Shown: positions 28,953 to 37,463 of the stretch, in pieces
Numbering within the stretch: the stretch's first letter is position 1
Layout of the letters: each line of letters opens with the position of its first letter
Source of the DNA: Superficieibacter sp. 1612_C1
GTDB lineage: Bacteria > Pseudomonadota > Gammaproteobacteria > Enterobacterales > Enterobacteriaceae
DNA: 64,000 bases
Direction of reading: 5' to 3'
Assembly: GCF_015234305.1 (NCBI RefSeq)
Contig: NZ_JADGMI010000002.1
Coordinates: 434,001-498,000 of the forward strand
Program-made: the position numbers and the translations under genes
The notes under the pieces: model-generated
Databases searched by the model: none
The model's input: only the letters and a program-made list of their open reading frames with translations
What the model was told of the DNA's origin: nothing

Positions 28953-30190
28953 CAGGAGCGTGCTCCTTTTTTACCGTATTCGCGGTTGGTGGGCGTTTCC
29001 GCGGCGGTGGCCGATGTGCTTTGGGCCTCTACTACTTCCACCTTCGCCCCTTCGGTCAGGCGATCGATACCATCAGTCACCACGCGGTCGCCCGCAGAGA
29101 GACCGTCGGTGATCACCACTTTCAGGCTGTCCTGAATGCCCGGAACGACGGTGTGCTTGCTGACTTTGTTTTCTGCATTAACCACCCAGACGAAATTACC
29201 ATCGTTACCCATTTGCAGCGCGGCGGTAGGGATCACGACCGCGTTTTGTTGGGTATCGACCAGCAGACGGGCGTTAACGAACTGGTTAGGAAACAGCAAA
29301 TCGTCCTGATTATCAAAGCGCGCCTTCAGTTTGATGGTCCCGGTAGTAGCGTCAATCTGATTATCGAGACTCAGCAGCGTACCAGCGCTGAGCTTCTGTT
29401 TATTGGTCCGATCCCAGGCTTCTACCGGCAGCGTTTTTCCGGCTTTCTGCGCCTGTACGATGGTCGCGATATCCCCTTCCGGCAGGGTAAACACCAGATC
29501 GATAGGATGCGTCTGCGTCAGCACCACAATGCCGGTGGTATCGCCGCTGGAGATTTGGTTGCCAATATCCACCTGTTTTAAGCCAACGCGGCCGTCCACC
29601 GGCGCGGTAATGCGGCTCCAGTCGAGCTGCAACTGCGCGCTGGCGACGCTGGCCTCATCGGCCTTAATCGTGCCCTGCGTCTCGCTGACCAGCGCCTGCT
29701 GGGCGTCCAGCTCCTGACGCGAAACCAGATTGGTTTTAACCAGCTGCTGATAGCGTGCTAAATCACGCTGGGCATTCGCCAGCGTCGCCCGGTCTTTCGC
29801 CAGCTGTCCCTGCGCCTGGGCCAGCGCCACCTTAAACTCGCTGGGGTCGATCTCCGCCAGCACATCGCCCGCTTTCACCTGCTGACCTTCCTGAAAATGG
29901 ATTGCCATCAGCTGACCATCCACCCGGCTGCGCACCGTGACAGTATTCGCCGCGGTGATGGTCCCCAGCCCGGAAAGGTAGCGCGGAACCGACTCACTGG
30001 TCGCCGTCGCCGCCTGCACCGGGGCCAGCTGCGCATTACGCTGCGCGTGGCGTCCACCGCCGGATGGCGCAGCGGTCGTCGCGGAGGGGCTTTCTGAGGC
30101 GTTGCGGCTGTGCCAGAACCAGAGGACGGCAAGGGCCGCAATAATCACTATCAGCGCTGTTGCCCAGCGGGCTTTGTTACTGCCTTTCAT
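28952..30190 (-). CDS. mdtA: RND efflux membrane-fusion protein MdtA
   Basis: A 412-residue periplasmic adaptor. An N-terminal membrane/secretion segment (about 8-26) is followed by a Gly/Ala/His-rich linker, the lipoyl half-motifs ('[31 protein letters not shown]'), an alpha-helical hairpin (about 115-185) and beta-barrel/membrane-proximal domains. It links MdtBC to TolC. First gene of the mdtABCD-baeSR operon, with a BaeR-box candidate 64 bases upstream. Confidence 0.96.
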   Translation of the reverse strand: MKGSNKARWATALIVIIAALAVLWFWHSRNASESPSATTAAPSGGGRHAQRNAQLAPVQAATATSESVPRYLSGLGTITAANTVTVRSRVDGQLMAIHFQEGQQVKAGDVLAEIDPSEFKVALAQAQGQLAKDRATLANAQRDLARYQQLVKTNLVSRQELDAQQALVSETQGTIKADEASVASAQLQLDWSRITAPVDGRVGLKQVDIGNQISSGDTTGIVVLTQTHPIDLVFTLPEGDIATIVQAQKAGKTLPVEAWDRTNKQKLSAGTLLSLDNQIDATTGTIKLKARFDNQDDLLFPNQFVNARLLVDTQQNAVVIPTAALQMGNDGNFVWVVNAENKVSKHTVVPGIQDSLKVVITDGLSAGDRVVTDGIDRLTEGAKVEVVEAQSTSATAAETPTNREYGKKGARS

Positions 30191-30225
30191 TGATTTACGT
30201 GTCTCTTCCTGAAGCCGGTCGCAGA

Positions 30226-30271
30226 ATAATACTAGTTTAGTCAGCTAACTCATTACAAAAATGGAGGAAGT
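30226..30271 (-). promoter_or_regulatory. mdtA promoter with BaeR box
   Basis: On the minus strand, 30254-30271 reads ACTTCCTCCATTTTTGTA, which matches most of the BaeR box known upstream of E. coli mdtA and acrD (TTTTTCTCCATDATTGGC), including the CTCCAT core. A TATTAT -10 follows at 30226-30231. The box abuts the expected -35, as for an activated promoter, so the operon is likely under BaeSR autocontrol. Confidence 0.65.
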
Positions 30272-30648
30272 ATGAAAGATGGGGAGGAATAGTCTGAATG
30301 CGCGGCTTTGCACGGCGTGGAGCGTTGTCAGAAGCGGTTGCTTTGCTGACAGGTATGGACCCCTGTTTTCCTGTGTGGGTAAGGCCTGGAGTAGACAATA
30401 CAGGATATAACATCATAAAGTTAGCTATTAGCCTCAGATTTCGCAGCTCCAAAATTATATTGAGCCTTTATTTACCCACCATTTTTTAATATTACCTAAA
30501 TTAATTTACAGGGCCAAAGAAAAACTCCCCAGGCCCTTACTTATACAAGCGAATTACACCATTTATGGTATTAATCTCTCGCCTTGATATATCTGAAACG
30601 GCTTTTCTTCATTGCAGAAAAACATCCGTTAAGGCATGCCCATTCTAC
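30272..30648. other. Intergenic region between mdtA and yegJ
   Basis: No convincing protein gene is seen in this stretch, which becomes AT-rich after 30400. On the plus strand GTGGGTAAGGC at about 30375-30385 can pair imperfectly with GCCTTTATTTACCCAC at about 30464-30479, followed by CATTTTTTAAT; this would make a ~110-base structured RNA ending in a U-run. In E. coli the SibA/SibB antitoxin RNAs lie upstream of mdtA, so this may be a degenerate or divergent relative, but no Ibs-like hydrophobic peptide is encoded opposite. Confidence 0.25.
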
Positions 30649-31110
30649 TCAGCGAACCAGCCGCGCCCGCATTGCCGCTGCTTCTTCTTCGGGGTAAGTG
30701 CTTAGCAAAGGATCGATAGTATAGCCACCGTAGATTTTTTCCCCACGGGTATACATCCAGTCAGAGATATCCGCTTTCTTGATTTTCCATTCCTGACCGT
30801 ACTGCACATTTTGAACGATGCCGGGTTCATTGCCGATTTTGCCAGTGAAAACGCCGTCAGCATAGGAGATATCCGTTAGCCAGAAATGCTCGGTCTCTCC
30901 GTGATCGGTAATCGGTGCTTTTACCGCGTATGAATCGGCATCATGTTTATTCAGCATTTCAATGAATTTGTCGGTCTCCCGGCGTGCATGTGCGATTGCG
31001 GCCGACATCTCTTGCTGATCATAACCTTCGGTAACCAGCGTATCGGGTTTTTCACAATAACCTGCGGTGGTAAAAAATAACAAACTTAACGCCAGCATTA
31101 TAAATTTCAT
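30649..31110 (-). CDS. yegJ: Secreted DUF2314 protein YegJ
   Basis: A 153-residue protein of the YegJ/DUF2314 family. It has a signal peptide (residues 1-19, 'MALSLLFFTTAGYC' core) and the family's conserved central block 'HFWLTDISYADGVFTGKIGNEP' followed by 'KADISDWMYTRGEKIYGGYT'. Function is unknown. It lies in the yegD-mdtA interval as in E. coli, although yegI, yegK and yegL are absent here. Confidence 0.85.
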   Translation of the reverse strand: MKFIMLALSLLFFTTAGYCEKPDTLVTEGYDQQEMSAAIAHARRETDKFIEMLNKHDADSYAVKAPITDHGETEHFWLTDISYADGVFTGKIGNEPGIVQNVQYGQEWKIKKADISDWMYTRGEKIYGGYTIDPLLSTYPEEEAAAMRARLVR

Positions 31111-31383
31111 ATCTTCTCCACAATCCGTGTATTATAAAAACGTCAATATAACCTGATGATTATCGTCAGGTCGTCGATTCAGTATAGGTTATTATGATTT
31201 TAACGAGAATTAGAATTTCACAGGGAGCACCCCTGTGAATAATAGTTTTTAAAAGGACAGGGAATACTATTACGGGAAGTTAATAACAAAACTGGGTTAC
31301 ATATTGTATGCGCCGTTTTGCCGGGTGGCGGCTTCGCCTTACCCGGCCTACAATGTTATTAATATCAATTACTTACTTGTAAA
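31111..31383. other. Intergenic region between yegJ and yegD with two hairpins
   Basis: No gene is seen. CCTGA-TGATTATCG-TCAGG lies near 31152-31170, and TTCACAGGG-AGCAC-CCCTGTGAA, a perfect 9-bp stem, at 31217-31239, followed on the plus strand by TAATAGTTTTT. A single REP unit occupies 31319-31351. The second hairpin has the look of a plus-strand terminator but no plus-strand gene precedes it. Confidence 0.5.
31319..31351 (+). repeat. Single REP element
   Basis: One REP unit (GCCGGGTGGCGGCTTCGCC followed by TTACCCGGCCTAC) lies 33 bases beyond the yegD stop codon. Confidence 0.85.
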
Positions 31384-32736
31384 TCAATCAAACATCACCT
31401 GCGCCCAGCGTGCCAGTCCTGCCGTTACCGAGCCGAAATCATCGCCGCCAGCGATCGGGATGCCCGGCAGGCGTTCGGCGAGGGCTTTTTTAATCAGCGG
31501 GGAGCGGGCGCTGCCGCCGGTCAGATAGATAACGTCCGGCGTTTCCTGAGCGTTTTCCAGCGCCAGCTGTACCTGTTCCAGAATACGCGTCAGCGGCTGG
31601 CTCAATGCCGCGTCCAGCCCCTGCTGGGTGATTGCCGCCGTCAGTTCGTCGCTGATAAACGGCAGGGTAGTAACCACTTCCGGGCGATCGGAAAGGGCGA
31701 TTTTACTTTCTTCGGCGCTGCGTACCAGGCGATAGCTCAGGCGCTGCTTCCAGACCTTCAGCAGCAGGGCGACTTTATCGCCATCACGGGCGTCGCGCAC
31801 CAGATCGTTTAACAGGCGTCCGTTAGCGCTGCTGTAAAAATCGCTCTGGGCCGGGACGTCGTTGATGGCAACCGCGTTCCACCAGGGCAAAATCGGCAGG
31901 GCGATGCCTTTTTCCGTTTCGCCGCCCAGTCCCAGAAGCGGCATCAGGCTTTTAAACGCCAGCGCGATATCCAGATCGTTACCGCCGATACGACAGCCGC
32001 TGTGCCCCAGCAGGCTGGCATCGCGCTCCCGGCGATGACGCCACTGTGGACCCATCAGCAGCAATGAACAGTCGGTGGTCCCGCCGCCGATATCCACCAC
32101 CAGCACGCGTTTCTCTTTCTGCAAGGTGGCTTCAAAATCCAGACCCGCCGCCACCGGCTCATACTGGAATATCACATCCTGAAAACCGGCGCGTCGGGCG
32201 GCACGATCAAGAATGCCCTGCGCCTGCGCGTTGGCCTCGTCGCCGCCTAATCCCTGAAAGTTAATGGGGCGGCCAATCACCGCCTGGGTGATGCTTTCCG
32301 GGAGCTGACTTTCCGCCTGCTGGCGAATATGCAGCATCATGGAGCAGACCAGATCTTCAAACAGCGCGATTTGCTGCGGCTTCAGGCCGCTGGCACCGAG
32401 AAAGGATTTCGGTGATTTAACGAAGTAGACTTCCTCGGGATCGGCAACATACTGCTGGAGCGACGCAAGACCAAACTGGACGCTGCCTGACAAAACCTCA
32501 ATGTCTTCATCACGGTTATAGTTAATAGCGCGGCGCAGCAGCGCCTGCGTTTCTCCCGGCGTCGCCGGGACGTCGTGATGGCGGTACAGCCATTCACTGA
32601 CCGCTTCGCGCGTTGGCGCGCTCAGCATGGAGGGTAAAAGCGTGCTGCCGTTTTCCATCGTCAACAGCTGTGGCGCACCATCGCGCATGACGGCAACCGA
32701 ACAGTTTGCCGTGCCGTAGTCAAATCCGATAAACAC
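31384..32736 (-). CDS. yegD: Hsp70-like chaperone-family protein YegD
   Basis: A 450-residue Hsp70/actin-fold ATPase, the E. coli YegD length. It has phosphate 1 'IGFDYGTANCSVAVM', phosphate 2 'VLVVDIGGGTTDCSLLLMG' and adenosine-binding 'IYLTGGSARSPLIKKAL' motifs, but no substrate-binding beta-sandwich or C-terminal lid, so it is not a classical DnaK. The chosen start is the GTG at 32736, preceded by GGGG at eight bases, which reproduces the E. coli N-terminus (M/V-FIGFDYG); an upstream ATG at 32799 would add 21 non-conserved residues. Confidence 0.92.
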   Translation of the reverse strand: MFIGFDYGTANCSVAVMRDGAPQLLTMENGSTLLPSMLSAPTREAVSEWLYRHHDVPATPGETQALLRRAINYNRDEDIEVLSGSVQFGLASLQQYVADPEEVYFVKSPKSFLGASGLKPQQIALFEDLVCSMMLHIRQQAESQLPESITQAVIGRPINFQGLGGDEANAQAQGILDRAARRAGFQDVIFQYEPVAAGLDFEATLQKEKRVLVVDIGGGTTDCSLLLMGPQWRHRRERDASLLGHSGCRIGGNDLDIALAFKSLMPLLGLGGETEKGIALPILPWWNAVAINDVPAQSDFYSSANGRLLNDLVRDARDGDKVALLLKVWKQRLSYRLVRSAEESKIALSDRPEVVTTLPFISDELTAAITQQGLDAALSQPLTRILEQVQLALENAQETPDVIYLTGGSARSPLIKKALAERLPGIPIAGGDDFGSVTAGLARWAQVMFD

Positions 32737-32823
32737 TGGTGAATCCCCATGCCGGTGAAGAAGGGGGGCGACTTTAGCGAAATGTCTGCATTGCTGCAAG
32801 CCCGGCAGCGCCGGGTCTGGATT

Positions 32824-34041
32824 TTACTGCCCCTGTGCCATCAGGGCCATAAGCTGATCGAAGAGCGCATCGGCGCTTTTTTTATAGCCATCGGCAGAGA
32901 GATGCACCAGATCGGGACGCGCATCGCCGGCCGCAGACCAGCGCTCCATCGAGCAGGCTCCGCCCATAAAGGCGCGCCAGTCCCAGAAGAGGAGCTGCTG
33001 CGCTTCAGCGACCTGTTTTTGTACCTGCATGACTTTTGCCAGACTCACGGGTTCACGGGCGTTGCAGCTGGCTTGCCCTTTGTTTTTAATACTGTCTGGC
33101 GGACCGATCAGCAGGATCGCCGCGTCGGGTAGTGCTTCCCGGATCTGCACGATACGCCCTTCAAGCTGAAGGCGATAAAGCGCGGGATCGAGATCGTCGT
33201 TAAACGCTTCGTTGGTGCCGTACTCGAGGATCACCATATCGGGTTTCAGCGCGGCCAGTGGCGCTGACCAGTCGGACTGCCATTTTTTCCAGGCGGAGAG
33301 CGTCGCGCCGTTGATGCCCACGGCAGAGAGAATGACGCCCGAACGCGGCGCAGAGATAAACCAGCCGCCCAGTTGGATATTATTCTGGCCGCTCAGGGTG
33401 GCGTTTAACGGAAACGTCGCCTGTTGAGCGTCAGAGAGCTGCCAGTGATTCTGGCTATCGGGAAGCGTCTGCCTGCCGGCGCTGCCCATGATGAGCGTCG
33501 CGTCTGTAGAAGACTTATACAACGCGCTGACCTGATAACGGCCACGGTTGCCGTTGGTCAGCGTTAATGTCACATCCGCGTTAGCCTGCAACGGCTGGGC
33601 AATCAGCCCGGTAAAAGGAAAATCCTCACGCGGATCTTTGCGCGTTGACCAGAGCTGCCAGTTCTGGCCGGGTTTACTGAAATTCACCACGGCGCTACGC
33701 TGCCCGGAAACCTGCACCGGGCTGACCATACCGGGGCCGCCGTCGCCAAAGCGTTGCTGAAAACGCATACGTAGCTGACCGGTAAAAAGATCCGCGGCGG
33801 TGTGTGAATCCCCCAGTTGCAGAATATGCACGCGCTGATTGCCCGCCTGTAGCTTTGCCGCCAGCCGGTCCAGTCCGGCATCACCGAAGCGGGTCAGCTG
33901 ATTGTGGCTGACCGTCTCCTGCGGTTGGCTCGTCGATAAGGTCGGTGCTTTTTGCTCCTCGTCGTGACATGAGATCATCAGCAGCAGACTGAGCAGCAGC
34001 GCCAGCGGCTTACAGACGGGTAAGCGTTTATTGTAATTCAT
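32824..34041 (-). CDS. SGNH-hydrolase lipoprotein of the O-acyltransferase cassette
   Basis: A 405-residue protein with a lipoprotein signal: 'ALLLSLLLMISC' with the modified cysteine at about residue 25, followed by HDEE. The SGNH blocks are clear: nucleophile Ser in 'LQLGDSHTAAD' (block I), 'MVILEYGTNEAFND' (block III, Asn) and the Asp-His dyad in 'PDLVHLSADGY' (block V). A beta-rich insert lies between blocks I and III. SGNH esterases or acetyltransferases of this layout act on O-acetyl groups of envelope polymers (compare Ape1/PatB of peptidoglycan O-acetylation). The start at 34041 has AGGAG seven bases upstream and overlaps the preceding gene by 14 bases. Lipidation predicts the membrane-facing periplasm; substrate unknown. 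Confidence 0.85.
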   Translation of the reverse strand: MNYNKRLPVCKPLALLLSLLLMISCHDEEQKAPTLSTSQPQETVSHNQLTRFGDAGLDRLAAKLQAGNQRVHILQLGDSHTAADLFTGQLRMRFQQRFGDGGPGMVSPVQVSGQRSAVVNFSKPGQNWQLWSTRKDPREDFPFTGLIAQPLQANADVTLTLTNGNRGRYQVSALYKSSTDATLIMGSAGRQTLPDSQNHWQLSDAQQATFPLNATLSGQNNIQLGGWFISAPRSGVILSAVGINGATLSAWKKWQSDWSAPLAALKPDMVILEYGTNEAFNDDLDPALYRLQLEGRIVQIREALPDAAILLIGPPDSIKNKGQASCNAREPVSLAKVMQVQKQVAEAQQLLFWDWRAFMGGACSMERWSAAGDARPDLVHLSADGYKKSADALFDQLMALMAQGQ

Positions 34042-35056
34042 CAGGTTTCTCCTGTTGTGCGCCTTCAACGACGATCATTGAAAGCACCCTGTTCGCAATC
34101 AGTTTTTGCGCATAGGGAGTAAAGTGAATGCCGTCACCGCTGCGAAGTTTGAGTTTTCGGCCCTCTTTTTCCTGATAGTCAGAATAGGTATCGCCCTGGT
34201 AACCCAGAATATCATTCGCGGAGAGGTAATATTGACCCGCCCCGGTGACGGCAGAAGAGTAGAGGGTATCAAGCCAGGCAACGCCTTCGGAGAGCGCTTT
34301 TTTGCGCATATTCGGTGGGCCTATCCATACCACCGGAATGTGCTTTTGCTGCGCGCTTTGCAAAATGCTGTCGATGCGGCTGCGATAAAGCTGTTCCCAT
34401 TCCGGGCTTTTAAATTTCAGATACTGACCGCCGCCGTCAGGCTTCATTGACCACGGATCGTTCGGGCCAAGGAATACCACCAGCAGTTCGATATCCGGCT
34501 CGCTCTGTAGCGTTTCGCTGATGGTGCGCGGCCAGTTAAAAAAACCGGGCAACGTCAGGCCGGTACTCTGCTTACTTTTGTTGATGCTCTGAATGCCGTA
34601 GCGTTTATTCAGCGCCAGCATGATATGCGGGGCGATGCCCTGCATCATTGAATCCCCGGCAAAAAAGACTTTGCCGTGCGCCGTTAACGTAATGTGGTCT
34701 TTATCATGCCGGACCGCAGGCAGGGCAGGGGCTGCCGGTTGCTGCGACACTGCCGCAGGAGCAGCAAGTAACGCGGTGAACGGTGGTACAGGCGGCGTGA
34801 TAGTTGCGGAGGGCGTGTCATCCAGCGCCTCGCTAAACGCCTCTCTGCTGGTATAAAAGGCCGCTAAAATTTTGCCCCCTTCCAGCCACAGCGGTTGTCT
34901 GACCACACTCCAGGGGGAATCCTGGTGAAATTCCTGCTGCCAGTATAGCGTCAGCGAGCGCTGGTTGAGCCAGACCACAAACAGCGTGCTGAGCAACAGG
35001 ATGTAGAGAAATTTATAGACTCTGCCAAACGGTGAGACGTTATCAAAAGTTTGCAT
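34028..35056 (-). CDS. Membrane-anchored DUF459 SGNH-type protein of the O-acyltransferase cassette
   Basis: A 342-residue protein of the DUF459/SGNH group. An N-terminal signal anchor (about residues 13-31) is followed by a periplasmic Pro/Ala-rich linker (about 80-118). The catalytic domain has 'VFFAGDSMMQGIAPHIM' (block I Ser), 'LLVVFLGPNDPW' (block III Asn) and 'RSGDGIHFTPYA' (block V Asp and His). Proteins of this type partner MBOAT channels by transferring the acetyl group passed across the membrane to a polymer. It overlaps the MBOAT gene upstream and the SGNH lipoprotein gene downstream by 14 bases each, so the three are one coupled unit. The acceptor is not known from the sequence. 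Confidence 0.87.
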   Translation of the reverse strand: MQTFDNVSPFGRVYKFLYILLLSTLFVVWLNQRSLTLYWQQEFHQDSPWSVVRQPLWLEGGKILAAFYTSREAFSEALDDTPSATITPPVPPFTALLAAPAAVSQQPAAPALPAVRHDKDHITLTAHGKVFFAGDSMMQGIAPHIMLALNKRYGIQSINKSKQSTGLTLPGFFNWPRTISETLQSEPDIELLVVFLGPNDPWSMKPDGGGQYLKFKSPEWEQLYRSRIDSILQSAQQKHIPVVWIGPPNMRKKALSEGVAWLDTLYSSAVTGAGQYYLSANDILGYQGDTYSDYQEKEGRKLKLRSGDGIHFTPYAQKLIANRVLSMIVVEGAQQEKPDELQ

Positions 35057-36449
35057 AAATAAACCCCGGCAGGCCAGCAGGCGAAAAGAAAAAGACCACG
35101 GTTAAAAAAAGCGCCAGCGGAACCGGAAACAGGATCCATGGAATGCGGCAGGCCAGCGCGCCGAGTTTTATTCTCAACGAATCCAGCTGAGGATAAATAA
35201 TAAAGAAGATCAAAAAAGCAATGAGAGTCGGCGTTTCCGCTGCCGTCAGCAGGGAAGATACAGAGAGCTGGCTGATGCGGATGATAATCGCCCAGGCCGT
35301 TGATAAATCGGTCGCGCGGAAAAATATCCACGCGAAACAAATAAAGTGAAAGGTCAACAGACGAGACAATAACGTAATTGTCGGCCCGGAATGGCGCACC
35401 GGGAAAAGGTGATTTTTATAATTTAACAGCACCAGCCCGGCACCGTGAATGGCTCCCCAGATAAGGAAGTTGAATCCGGTACCGTGCCAGATGCCGGAGA
35501 GGATCATCGCGATCAGCAAATTAACATTTTTGCGCAAAAATCCCCGCCGGTTACCGCCCAGCGGGATGTAAATATAATCGCGAATAAACAGCGATAAGCT
35601 GATATGCCAGCGTCCCCAGAACGCCTGTAAATTCTGCGCCCGATACGGCGCGTTAAAGTTCACCGGCAGCGTAAAACCGAGCAGCGCGGCCAGCGCGGTG
35701 ACCAGATTGGTATAGCCGGAGAAGTTAAAGTAAATTTGCCAGGCGTAAGCGTACACCGCCACCAGCAGTTGCAGCGGGGTGGCGTTTTCGGGGGTGTCAA
35801 ACACCGGGTTAACGAACTGGTCGGCAAGCCAGGTACTGCACAGAAATAATTTGGCGATAGCCAGTGCCAGCAGGCAAAGTGGCTTTTGCACATTGCCCAG
35901 CCTGCGGGGAACCGACGTGGCGATTTGCGGCAGAAAATGGCTTGCGCGGTTGATTGGCCCTGATACCACGCTTGGAAAGAAGCTGATATACAGCAACGCA
36001 TTCAGCGGCGTCGCGGGCGGTAGTTCTTTTTTGGCAATCGAAACGATATAGCTGACAGAATGAAAAATGTAAAAAGAAAGCCCGAGAGGAATAATGATAT
36101 CCATCAACGGCAAATTAATCGCCATGTTAGCCTGGCTCAGGCTAAGCTGAAGGCTTTCCCGGCTGGCAGGATAGTATTTAAAGGCAATAAAGAAGGTCAG
36201 AATGAGCAGAATCAATACCGAATAGCCCGTTCTGGTATGATTCGTTCTGTGAATAAATTCACCTAAAATATATATCAATAAACTATACGTTAATAAAATG
36301 ATGGCAGAGCTGATTGAAAAGCTGGCAATAAATGCATAGCTGGCCAGCAATAAAGCCCCGTTCTGGATGTTAACCCACGGATTCAACAGCCAGTAGAGTA
36401 AGAAAAAGAGTAAGAAAAAATAACTAAAGGTGAGCGACAACATATTCAT
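35043..36449 (-). CDS. MBOAT-family membrane O-acyltransferase (AlgI/PatA-like)
   Basis: A 468-residue polytopic protein of the membrane-bound O-acyltransferase family. About ten to twelve hydrophobic segments are visible. The family signature is present: 'FWGRWHISLSLFIRDYIYIPLGGNRRG' (about residues 276-302) and the catalytic histidine in 'LSGIWHGTGFNFLIWG' (about 314-329). AlgI, PatA, WssH and DltB are related and move acyl groups from the cytoplasm across the inner membrane. It is the first gene of a three-gene overlapping cassette with DUF459 and SGNH partners, inserted between yegD and alkA. The promoter would lie in the AT-rich 168-base spacer shared with alkA. Confidence 0.9.
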   Translation of the reverse strand: MNMLSLTFSYFFLLFFLLYWLLNPWVNIQNGALLLASYAFIASFSISSAIILLTYSLLIYILGEFIHRTNHTRTGYSVLILLILTFFIAFKYYPASRESLQLSLSQANMAINLPLMDIIIPLGLSFYIFHSVSYIVSIAKKELPPATPLNALLYISFFPSVVSGPINRASHFLPQIATSVPRRLGNVQKPLCLLALAIAKLFLCSTWLADQFVNPVFDTPENATPLQLLVAVYAYAWQIYFNFSGYTNLVTALAALLGFTLPVNFNAPYRAQNLQAFWGRWHISLSLFIRDYIYIPLGGNRRGFLRKNVNLLIAMILSGIWHGTGFNFLIWGAIHGAGLVLLNYKNHLFPVRHSGPTITLLSRLLTFHFICFAWIFFRATDLSTAWAIIIRISQLSVSSLLTAAETPTLIAFLIFFIIYPQLDSLRIKLGALACRIPWILFPVPLALFLTVVFFFSPAGLPGFIYANF

Positions 36450-36617
36450 TATTTAGCCATCCTTGCTAAACCATCCTGAGAAGGCAGAAATATACGCTGA
36501 CAGGCTGGCAGGGCGCAACGGCTGGTAAGGTTAAATTTTATGATATTTAAATTGGGAATATTTCTTATAAAAACATATATTTTAATGATGAATAACAGGC
36601 GTTAGTGAGGAGAAAAA
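36450..36617. promoter_or_regulatory. Divergent promoter region of the MBOAT cassette and alkA
   Basis: A 168-base AT-rich spacer between divergent genes. Several TATATT/TATAAA-like hexamers occur (about 36536-36590), and GAGGAG precedes alkA. No Ada box matching the E. coli alkA promoter was recognised by eye. Confidence 0.35.
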
Positions 36618-37463
36618 ATGTTCACGCTGCACTGGCAACCCCCTTACGACTGGCCGTGGATGCTGGCTTTTTTACGCGCCCGTGCCGTTGAAGGCATTGA
36701 GACCTTTGACGAGGATATTTATACCCGCAGCGTGTTGCTGGACGGACATCGCGGTTTGATGACGCTAACGCCGGAGCGGGAAACGCATACGCTGAGGGTT
36801 CATCTGACGGAAGGGCTGCTGCCGGTGGCGGAGCCGTGTTTGCAGCGCATTGAGCGGCTACTGGACTTACGCTGCGATCCGCAGCTTATCGCCGCCGCGT
36901 TGGGCGATCTTGCCAGTGCCAGGCCGGGGCTGCGCCTGCCGGGTTCGATTGATGCTTTCGAGCAGGGCGTGCGCGCCATTCTCGGGCAGCTGGTCAGCGT
37001 CGCCATGGCCGCGAAGCTGACCGGAAAAGTGGTGGCTGCCTGCGGTGAGCCGCTGGCCGATGCGCCGGGTTATTATACCTTTCCGACGCCTGAAGCGCTG
37101 GCGGCGACAGATCCAATGTTGTTGAAATCGCTGGGAATGCCGTTAAAACGCGCGCTGGCGCTTATCCATCTGGCGCAGGCGACGATTGACGGCCGCTTTC
37201 CGCTCCATGCGCCGGAGGATGTGGAGCAGGGCGTAAAACGGCTGCAAACCTTTCCCGGCATCGGTCGCTGGACGGCTAACTACTTTGCCCTGCGCGGCTG
37301 GCAGGCGCAGGATATCTTTTTACCGGATGATTATGCCATCAAGCAGCGTTTCAACGGCATGACGCCCGCGCAAATCCGTCGTTATGCCGAACGCTGGCAG
37401 CCGTGGCGTTCTTACGCGCTACTGCATATCTGGTTTACCGCAGACTGGCAGCCGGTTAATTGA
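36618..37463 (+). CDS. alkA: DNA-3-methyladenine glycosylase II
   Basis: A 281-residue protein, one residue shorter than E. coli AlkA. N-terminal AlkA_N beta domain (about 1-110), then the HhH-GPD domain with the helix-hairpin-helix 'LQTFPGIGRWTANYFALRGW' (about 209-228) and catalytic Asp238 in 'LPDDYAIKQRF'. It removes 3-methyladenine, 7-methylguanine and other alkylated bases from DNA. It converges on dgcE with an 8-base overlap of 3' ends. Confidence 0.95.
   Translation: MFTLHWQPPYDWPWMLAFLRARAVEGIETFDEDIYTRSVLLDGHRGLMTLTPERETHTLRVHLTEGLLPVAEPCLQRIERLLDLRCDPQLIAAALGDLASARPGLRLPGSIDAFEQGVRAILGQLVSVAMAAKLTGKVVAACGEPLADAPGYYTFPTPEALAATDPMLLKSLGMPLKRALALIHLAQATIDGRFPLHAPEDVEQGVKRLQTFPGIGRWTANYFALRGWQAQDIFLPDDYAIKQRFNGMTPAQIRRYAERWQPWRSYALLHIWFTADWQPVN

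Noticed and set aside
30298-30489. A 63-codon plus-strand frame between mdtA and yegJ
   Set aside because: No ribosome-binding site and no conserved features; the region looks more like a structured RNA or decayed sequence.
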